The notes beneath the pieces are model-generated. The model worked only from the letters and a program-made list of their open reading frames with translations. It made no database searches and was not told the DNA's origin. Shown here piece after piece: positions 58,162 through 64,000 of a DNA stretch of 64,000 nt; within the stretch, counting starts at the first letter, position 1; each line of letters starts with the position of its first letter. The position numbers and the translations under genes are program-made. This DNA comes from Humibacillus xanthopallidus (lineage in GTDB: Bacteria; Actinomycetota; Actinomycetes; Actinomycetales; Dermatophilaceae): positions 930,001 through 994,000 of the forward strand of contig NZ_VFPM01000001.1 of the NCBI RefSeq assembly GCF_006716675.1, read 5' to 3'.

Positions 58162-58266
58162 CCGAAAGAGCAGTCCGTCGCCCGAGCGCCCAGCCGGACA
58201 CCCATCGAAAGAGCATTCCGTCGCCCGAGCGGCCACCGGGCCAGCCGACGAAGTGCTCTCTCGATC
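58162..58266. repeat. Dispersed CTCTTTCGAT repeat, three copies
   Basis: Copies at 58162-58184 and 58203-58227 (inverted) and 58244-58266 (direct) in the 190-bp gap between topA and the GNAT gene. Opposite orientations allow a stem such as CGAAAGAGCATTCCGTCG with CGACGAAGTGCTCTCTCG. Confidence 0.85.
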
Positions 58267-58275
58267 TGCTGTGGG

Positions 58276-61038
58276 TCAGGCCTTCTTGGCGGCGGTCTTG
58301 CGGGTCGTCGCCTTCTTGGCCGTCGACTTCTTCGTCGTCTTCTTCACCGCGCGCTTGCGGGTCGTCGGGCCCTTGGCGCGCTTCTCGGCGAGCAGCTCGA
58401 AGCCGCGCTCCGGCGTGATCGACGCGGGGTCGTCGTCCTTGCGCAGGGTCGCGTTGGTCTCGCCGTCGGTGACGTACGGGCCGAAGCGACCGTCCTTGAC
58501 GACGACCGGCTTGCCGCTCACGGGGTCGGCGCCGAGCTCCTTGAGCGGCGGCGTCGCGGCCGCCCGCCCGCGCTGCTTGGGCCGGGCGTAGATCGCGAGC
58601 GCCTCCTCGAGCGTGATGTCGAAGATCTGCGCCTCCGTGGCGAGCGACCGGGAGTCGGTGCCCTTCTTGAGGTAGGGACCGTAGCGGCCGTTCTGCGCGG
58701 TGATCTCGGCCCCCTCCGCGTCGGTGCCGACGACGCGCGGCAGCGACAGCAGCCGGAGCGCATCGTCGAGGTCGATCGTCGAGAGCTCCATGTCCTTGAA
58801 GAGCGACGCGGTGCGCGGCTTGGCCTTGGCGACCTTCTTGCGGCCCTTGCCGGGTGCCTCGTCCTCGGTCTCGGGCAGCACCTCGGTGACGTAAGGCCCG
58901 TAGCGCCCGGCCTTGGCCACGATCTCGTGCCCCGTCTCGGGGTCGCGACCGAGCACCTTGCCGTCGTCGGCGGCGGCGTCGAGCAGCTCGCGCGCCCGGG
59001 CCGGGGTCATCTCGTCGGGCGCGATGTCGTCGGTGATCGTCGCGCGGCGCGGCGTCGCCGGCACCTCGGCACCCTCGGCGACCTCGCCCGTCTCGAGGTC
59101 GACGCCCGCGGGCACGACCTCCTCGACGTAGGGGCCGTAGCGGCCGACGCGCACGACCATGCCGTCGCCGAGCGGGATCGTCGAGATCTCGCGGGCGTCG
59201 ATCTCGCCGAGGTCGTCGACGAGGTGGCGCAGGCCCTCGGCGGAGGTGGCCTCGTCGCCGAAGTAGAAGCGCTTCAGCCACTCGACGCGGCCCTCCTCGC
59301 CCCCGGCGATGCGGTCGAGGTCCTCCTCCATCGAGGCGGTGAACTCGTAGTCGACGAGGTTGCCGAAGTGCTCCTCGAGCAGGCGGGTCACCGCAAAGGC
59401 CAGCCACGTCGGCACGAGGGCCTGGCCCTTGGTGAAGACGTAGCCGCGGTCCTGGATCGTGCCGATCGTCGCGGCATACGTCGACGGGCGCCCGATGCCG
59501 CGCTCCTCCATCGCCTTGACGAGCGTGGCCTCGGTGTAGCGGGCGGGCGGGCTCGTCTCGTGCCCGTCGGCCTCGGCGCGCACGACCTCGAGGGCGACGC
59601 CCGCCGACAGCTTGGGCAGGCGGCGCTCCTCGGCGGCGGCGTCCGCGCGGGCCGTGGCCTCGTCGTCGCGCCCCTCCTCGTATGCCGCGAGGAAGCCCTT
59701 GAAGGTGATGACAGTGCCGCTCGCGCTGAACTCCACCGACTGCGCGCCCTCGACCGCCGTGTCGACGGCGAGCTTGACCGTGGCCGTCGAGCCCCGGGCG
59801 TCGGCCATCTGCGAGGCGACGGTGCGCTTCCAGATCAGCTCGTAGAGCGCGAACTCCTCACCGCGCAGCTCGCCGGCGACCTGGGCAGGCGAGCGGAAGC
59901 GGTCGCCGGCCGGGCGGATGGCCTCGTGGGCCTCCTGGGCGTTCTTGACCTTCTTCTCGTAGCGGCGCGGGCTGTCGGGCACGTACTCGGCGCCGTACAT
60001 GTCGCGGGCCTGGCTGCGCGCCGCGGTCGTCGCGGCGTCCGACAGCGTCGTGCTGTCGGTGCGCATGTAGGTGATGTAGCCGTTCTCGTAGAGGCGCTGC
60101 GCCACGCGCATCGCGTTCTTGCTGCTGAGGCGCAGCTTGCGCGAGGCCTCCTGCTGGAGGGTCGAGGTCGTGAAGGGCGCCGAGGGGCGGCGCGTGTAGG
60201 GCTTCTCCTGGACGTCGGTGACGCGGGCGGTCAAGGGGAGGCACGCCTGCGCGATCCGCGTCGCGAGCGCCTCGTCGAGGTGGACGACGCCCTTGCCCGT
60301 CAGTCGCCCGTCGTCGGCGAAGTCGCGGCCGGTGGCGACGCGCGCGCCGTCGACCGTGGAGAGCCGCGCGGTGAACTGCTGGGCGGCGCCGTCGGGCGTG
60401 AAGTCGCCCTCGACGTCCCAGTACGACGCCTTGACGAAAGCCATCCGCTCACGCTCGCGCTCGACGACCATGCGCGTCGCGACGGACTGGACGCGGCCGG
60501 CCGACAGCCCCTGGCGGACCTTGCGCCACAGGACCGGGCTCACCTCGTAGCCGTAGAGGCGGTCGAGGATGCGGCGGGTCTCCTGGGCGTCGACCATGGC
60601 GGTGTCGATCTCGCGGGTGTCGTTGACGGCGCGCTGGATCGCCTCGCGGGTGATCTCGTGGAACACCATGCGCTTGACCGGGACCCGCGGCTTGAGCGCC
60701 TCGAGCAGGTGCCACGCGATGGCCTCGCCCTCGCGGTCCTCATCGGTGGCGAGGTAGAGCTCGCTGGCGTCCTTGAGCAGTCGCTTGAGGTCGGCGACCT
60801 TCTTCTTCTTGTCCGGGTCGACGACGTAGTAGGGGTCGAAGCCGTTGTCGACGTCGACGGCGAACTTGCCGTAGGGCCCCTTCTTCATGTCGGCGGGCAG
60901 CTCCGACGGGTTGGGCAGGTCTCGGATGTGTCCGACCGACGCCTCGACCTCGAAGTCGCCTCCGAGATATCCCGCGATCGTCTTCGCCTTGGCGGGCGAC
61001 TCGACGATGACGAGCTTGCGGCCCTTTCCTGCGGCCAT
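58276..61038 (-). CDS. topA: DNA topoisomerase I
   Basis: A 920-residue type IA topoisomerase that relaxes negative supercoils. TOPRIM domain with LVIVESPAKAKTIAGYLG at the start and the acidic motif ATDEDREGE near 97-105; active-site Tyr324 in YITYMRTDST. After the core (to about 600) come actinobacterial C-terminal repeats (GRYGPYVEEV, GRYGPYVTEV, GRYGPYLKKG, GRFGPYVTDG) and a Lys/Thr/Ala-rich tail (KKTTKKSTAKKATTRK). No zinc fingers, as usual in Actinobacteria. Confidence 0.96.
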   Translation of the reverse strand: MAAGKGRKLVIVESPAKAKTIAGYLGGDFEVEASVGHIRDLPNPSELPADMKKGPYGKFAVDVDNGFDPYYVVDPDKKKKVADLKRLLKDASELYLATDEDREGEAIAWHLLEALKPRVPVKRMVFHEITREAIQRAVNDTREIDTAMVDAQETRRILDRLYGYEVSPVLWRKVRQGLSAGRVQSVATRMVVERERERMAFVKASYWDVEGDFTPDGAAQQFTARLSTVDGARVATGRDFADDGRLTGKGVVHLDEALATRIAQACLPLTARVTDVQEKPYTRRPSAPFTTSTLQQEASRKLRLSSKNAMRVAQRLYENGYITYMRTDSTTLSDAATTAARSQARDMYGAEYVPDSPRRYEKKVKNAQEAHEAIRPAGDRFRSPAQVAGELRGEEFALYELIWKRTVASQMADARGSTATVKLAVDTAVEGAQSVEFSASGTVITFKGFLAAYEEGRDDEATARADAAAEERRLPKLSAGVALEVVRAEADGHETSPPARYTEATLVKAMEERGIGRPSTYAATIGTIQDRGYVFTKGQALVPTWLAFAVTRLLEEHFGNLVDYEFTASMEEDLDRIAGGEEGRVEWLKRFYFGDEATSAEGLRHLVDDLGEIDAREISTIPLGDGMVVRVGRYGPYVEEVVPAGVDLETGEVAEGAEVPATPRRATITDDIAPDEMTPARARELLDAAADDGKVLGRDPETGHEIVAKAGRYGPYVTEVLPETEDEAPGKGRKKVAKAKPRTASLFKDMELSTIDLDDALRLLSLPRVVGTDAEGAEITAQNGRYGPYLKKGTDSRSLATEAQIFDITLEEALAIYARPKQRGRAAATPPLKELGADPVSGKPVVVKDGRFGPYVTDGETNATLRKDDDPASITPERGFELLAEKRAKGPTTRKRAVKKTTKKSTAKKATTRKTAAKKA

Positions 61039-61194
61039 GGTGCACCTTCTACTTCCCGCATCTCACGTGCAGCGGATTCGTCGCTGCATCGGCGTGGACG
61101 CGGCTTGACCGTAACAGCAGGTGTCAAGGTCGGCCGCATCGCATTCACACCTCGGCCGTATGCCGTGAGGCCGGGTTGCGGGGGGTGCGCGCCC

Positions 61195-61653
61195 TCAGGC
61201 GGTGGGCCAGACGATGAGCGTGCGCCACGTCGAGGGGTCGGGCTCGTTGCCCGGGTCGGTGAGGTAGCTCTCCCACATGACCGGCCCGGGCGTGGCGCCG
61301 TGCTCGGCCATCCAGGCCTCGATCTCGGCGTACGTGCCCGTCATCGTGTCGTACGGCCCGACGTGCAGGGCCTCGACGGCGCGACCACCCGGCAGGGTGC
61401 TCGCGACGACCCCGCCGGTGTCGGTGATGGGCGCCGCGACGGGGAAGCCCGCCTCGACGTCGACGGTCTCGCCGGGCATGCCGTGGTAGGCGCCGAACGG
61501 AGGTCCGACGGGCGCATCACGCTGCGCCCGGATGACGCGCATCGCGTCCTCGAACGCCCGGGCGAAGAAGCTCGTCAGCTCCGCCATCGGCACCTGCTCG
61601 TGCACGACCGCGGTGTGCTGCTCGGTCAGGTCGACAATCCGGATCTCGGTCAT
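61195..61653 (-). CDS. GyrI-like effector-binding domain protein
   Basis: A 152-residue stand-alone SOUL/GyrI-like domain, beginning MTEIRIVDLTEQHTAVV and containing GPPFGAYHGMPGETVDVEAG and AVEALHVGPYDTMTGTYAEI. Such domains bind small molecules and are usually fused to AraC or MerR regulators; here no DNA-binding part is present. The ATG at 61651-61653 is chosen; the upstream in-frame stretch is repeat DNA. Function unknown. Confidence 0.82.
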   Translation of the reverse strand: MTEIRIVDLTEQHTAVVHEQVPMAELTSFFARAFEDAMRVIRAQRDAPVGPPFGAYHGMPGETVDVEAGFPVAAPITDTGGVVASTLPGGRAVEALHVGPYDTMTGTYAEIEAWMAEHGATPGPVMWESYLTDPGNEPDPSTWRTLIVWPTA

Positions 61654-61721
61654 GCCACGACGTTCGCACGCTGCAGTGCCCTCCCGACAGGGCCGAAGGG
61701 CCCGCTCCAAGGCGGCCCCGG

Positions 61722-61803
61722 GCCGACGAGCTGCTCTCTCGATTGCCGTTCCGGCCTCGGGGACCTGGGGCGGGCACCCGACGACGTGCTCTTTCGATCG
61801 GGT
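61722..61803 (+). repeat. Dispersed CTCTTTCGAT repeat, two copies
   Basis: Two direct, more diverged copies at 61722-61747 and 61777-61803. They lie in the 256-bp gap between the divergent GyrI-like and dioxygenase genes. Confidence 0.8.
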
Positions 61804-61909
61804 GTTTGTGACGGCCGGCTGCGGAGACACTGCTGCTGTGGACATACAGAGGTGGCGGGCGGCGTTCCCGTGATAGTTTAGAGTTCAACAATTAGTGGAA
61901 GGACCCGTC

Positions 61910-62701
61910 ATGACCACCCCCGTGCTCTACCTCAGCCACGGCGCCCCGCCGCTCGCCGACGACGAGCGCTGGACGGCCGAGCTCGCCGCCTGGTCGGGCG
62001 ACCTGCCCAAGCCCAGCAACGTGCTCATGGTCTCGGCCCACTGGGAGGACGCACCGACGACGCTCGGCAGCACGACCGGCGCGCCCCTCACCTACGACTT
62101 CTGGGGCTTCCCGCAGCACTACTACGAGGTCACCTACGAGGCGCCGCCCGCTCCCGGGCTCGCCGACGAGGTCACCAAGCTCCTCACCGCACCGGGCCAG
62201 GCGTCGAGCACCTCGGTCCACCGCGACGAGTCCCGTGGCCTCGACCACGGCGCCTACGTGCCGCTCAAGGAGATGTTCCCCGACGCCGACGTGCCGGTGC
62301 TCCAGATGTCGATGCCGACCCTCGACCCCCGCGGCCTCTTCGAGATCGGCCGTCGCCTCGCGCCGTTGCGCGACCAGGGCACCCTCATCGTCGGCTCGGG
62401 CTTCACGACCCACAACCTGCGGTGGTTCAACCCGCACGCAGGTCCCGACGGCACCCCGCCGCAGGCGAGCGCCGAGTTCGACCACTGGGCGCAGGAGGCC
62501 ATGAAGGCCCAGGACGTCGACAGCCTGCTCGACTTCCTCGACAAGGCCCCCGCTGCCCGCGAGGCGCACCCGCGCACCGAGCACTTCGCTCCCCTCTTCG
62601 TCACCCTCGGCGCGGCGTACGCGTCCGGCGGGCTCGACAACACGAGCGTCATCGAGGGCTTCTGGTTCGGCCTGTCGAAGCGCTCCTGGCAGTTCTCCTG
62701 A
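61910..62701 (+). CDS. Class III extradiol dioxygenase (LigB/DODA type)
   Basis: A 263-residue non-haem ring-cleavage dioxygenase-like enzyme. Metal-ligand and active-site His residues lie in LYLSHGAPPL, VSAHWEDAP, GLDHGAYVPL and SGFTTHNLRWF. Members open catechol-like rings with O2; the substrate is unknown. GGAAGG is 7 nt before the ATG. An AT-rich stretch at 61873-61895 (TAGTTTAGAGTTCAAC...) looks like the promoter or a regulator site. Confidence 0.88.
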   Translation: MTTPVLYLSHGAPPLADDERWTAELAAWSGDLPKPSNVLMVSAHWEDAPTTLGSTTGAPLTYDFWGFPQHYYEVTYEAPPAPGLADEVTKLLTAPGQASSTSVHRDESRGLDHGAYVPLKEMFPDADVPVLQMSMPTLDPRGLFEIGRRLAPLRDQGTLIVGSGFTTHNLRWFNPHAGPDGTPPQASAEFDHWAQEAMKAQDVDSLLDFLDKAPAAREAHPRTEHFAPLFVTLGAAYASGGLDNTSVIEGFWFGLSKRSWQFS

Positions 62702-63229
62702 GAGCCGGCCGCACGGCATACCGGCTCTGGGTGCCCGCGCCGCCTCCGGCGTCGGTCACGTCGCATCTCTCGGGAACTCACCGGTAATCCCCATCCGTTC
62801 TCCGAGTGTGGGGCCCACACTCGCGACCGCGGCTCGGAACCTCCCCTGACTCCGAGCTGCGGTCGCCCTTCAGGGAGTCCCCGGGACCGGCCCCCTGACT
62901 CCGGCCCCGGGGTCGTCCCGAGGAGGGGTCGGGGACGACCCTGACGGCGCCTCGGAGCCCACTCCGGAACAACCCCGGAAGCCTCCCCGGAACCTGGGTG
63001 GAACCGTGCGAATGCCTGCCCCGTCCCACGCGCGCGGCACGTAGAGTGGCCGTACGCCAGCGGGCGTGTGACGCGGGCCCCCAGCGACACCACAGCGACA
63101 CCCCAGCGACACCACAGCAGCTCACCGGGGGCCCCGTCGTCGCCTTCGCATCCCGTATGCCGCTGTGCGCGTGAGGACTTCGGTCACGTCGCCGACGTGG
63201 CCGGCTCAGAGGGAAGGACCCCGTTCGAG
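62702..63229. other. Structured intergenic region upstream of telA
   Basis: 528 bp without a supportable protein gene. It contains a 10-bp hairpin CGAGTGTGGG/CCCACACTCG (62803-62823), several CCCTGACTCCG direct copies, GGGTCGTCCC/GGGACGACCC, a TAGAGT hexamer at 63042-63047, and three 11-bp tandem units CAGCGACACC(A/C) (63082-63114) between arms GGGCCCCC and GGGGGCCC. A structured 5' leader or small RNA is possible. Confidence 0.5.
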
Positions 63230-64000
63230 ATGACCGACCAGCCCGCCGCCCAGGCCGCCCAAGCCGCGCAGGTGCAGCCGCTCGCGCCGCCGACTGCCGA
63301 CGCCTTCATCCTCACGGCGCCGGCTCCTCCGGCGCCCGTCGCCGAGACCGCCGCTCCCAAGATGGCACCCGCGGTGCCCGAGGCCGCACTGCCCGGGCTC
63401 GACGCCAAGGTGGACACCTACCTCGACTCGCTCCTCAAGGCGGCCGCGCGCTCGCCCGAGTGGGAGGCCAAGGCGACCGACGTGCGCATGATGGGCAACG
63501 ACGAGGTGAAGTTCGCCGCCGAGAGCAGCAACCGCATGCTCCAGATGCCGGTCAAGGCTCTCGAGGAGGGCGGCCTGTCGGGCAACTCCAAGGTCGGCAA
63601 GACGCTGCTCGACCTGCGCCGCACCGTCGAGGACCTCGACCCCGGGCAGGCCACGGGCTCCAAGCGCTTCCTCGGCGTCATCCCCTTCGGCGACCGGATC
63701 AACGACTACTTCCGCAAGTACCAGTCGGCGCAGAGCCACCTCAACGGCGTCCTCCACGCCCTCCAGTCCGGCCAGGACGAGCTCGTCAAGGACAACGTCG
63801 CGCTCAACCTCGAGAAGAAGGCGCTCTGGGAGTCGATGGGCCGGCTCAACCAGTACGTCTACGTCGCCGAGCGGCTCGACGCGAAGCTCGCGGCACAGGT
63901 CGCGACGCTCGAGGCGACCGACCCCGACAAGGCGAAGGCGCTGCGCGAGGACGTCCTCTTCTACGTGCGCCAGAAGCACCAGGACCTGCTCACCCAGCTC
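63230..64000 (+). CDS. TelA-family toxic anion resistance protein (partial)
   Basis: The first 257 residues of a protein cut by the window end. An Ala/Pro-rich N-terminus (about 55 residues) is followed by the TelA domain: helical segments including DTYLDSLLKAAARSPEWEAK, RFLGVIPFGDRINDYFRKYQ and NVALNLEKKALWESMGRLNQ. TelA/YceG-like proteins are associated with tellurite or other envelope stress. GGGAAGG lies about 10 nt before the ATG. About 130-150 more residues are expected beyond the window. Confidence 0.88.
   Translation, partial: MTDQPAAQAAQAAQVQPLAPPTADAFILTAPAPPAPVAETAAPKMAPAVPEAALPGLDAKVDTYLDSLLKAAARSPEWEAKATDVRMMGNDEVKFAAESSNRMLQMPVKALEEGGLSGNSKVGKTLLDLRRTVEDLDPGQATGSKRFLGVIPFGDRINDYFRKYQSAQSHLNGVLHALQSGQDELVKDNVALNLEKKALWESMGRLNQYVYVAERLDAKLAAQVATLEATDPDKAKALREDVLFYVRQKHQDLLTQL

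Noticed and set aside
56800..61881. A 1693-codon plus-strand ORF across topA
   Set aside because: It is antisense to topA, PIG-L and other clear genes, and its composition (Arg, Gly, Val, Asp, Glu runs) is the usual shadow of high-GC coding DNA.

Overview
The window is 64 kb of very high G+C DNA (my estimate is a little above 70%) from an actinobacterium. The evidence is GTG starts, xxC/xxG codon use, many apparently leaderless genes, and gene content: a PIG-L/mycothiol-amidase-like enzyme, an F420-type LLM oxidoreductase, monomeric NADP-isocitrate dehydrogenase, a CtpE-like P-type ATPase, DUF3180 behind the folate genes, and a DUF4397-sortase-ECF sigma-anti-sigma block. The order dacB - zinc metalloprotease - tilS - hpt - ftsH - folE - folP - folBK - DUF3180 is typical of Actinobacteria. 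The order Micrococcales, perhaps Intrasporangiaceae, is my inference and cannot be proved from the sequence alone. This is chromosome backbone: I see no prophage, insertion sequence, CRISPR array or plasmid function.

Layout. 0-1.5 kb: an orphan NuoD-like subunit coupled to a tiny lipoprotein gene. 1.5-12 kb (minus): a housekeeping run for folate synthesis, FtsH, a DUF1028 protein, purine salvage, tRNA-Ile lysidine synthetase, a metalloprotease and a PBP4-type carboxypeptidase; ppa diverges from it. 13-22 kb: regulator/transporter pairs (TetR with a 14-helix MFS pump plus a small coupled ORF; MarR with an MFS pump), an F420-type enzyme, and an unusual surface protein with three cysteine-paired repeats coupled to an unrecognised cytoplasmic protein. 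22-30 kb: malic enzyme, CtpE-like ATPase, acetyltransferase, secreted M28 peptidase, and an ArsR/CDF metal-efflux operon. 30-38 kb: tRNA-Thr(CGT), two tandem exported TAP-like hydrolases, holB, tmk, asd and a TipAL-like MerR regulator. 38-44.7 kb: DDAH, a TspO-like membrane protein, an amine-oxidase-family flavoprotein, and the DUF4397/sortase/sigma/anti-sigma block. 44.7-52.8 kb: MarR/MMPL and TetR/MFS pairs, a DUF305/DUF6153 pair and a serine hydrolase. 52.9-64 kb: icd, a frameshifted DUF2199 gene, SCP2, a PIG-L deacetylase, GNAT, topA, a GyrI-like protein, a LigB-type dioxygenase, and a telA gene that runs off the end.

The most interesting signals are not genes. (1) The octamer GTATGCCG/CGGCATAC occurs about 45 times, in genes and between them, against an expectation of about 2. 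(2) A short dispersed repeat with core GACGGACTGCTCTTTCGAT occurs nine times, only between genes, often as facing pairs. (3) A palindromic element with 14-bp arms GCGGATCAGTCTGC/GCAGACTGATCCGC occurs in clusters at 12.9 and 36.1 kb, and one cluster supplies the last codons and the stop of a transporter gene. (4) About a dozen genes have a TAnnnT hexamer ending 6-7 nt before the start codon, which marks them as probably leaderless. Several operons also show clear palindromic operators.
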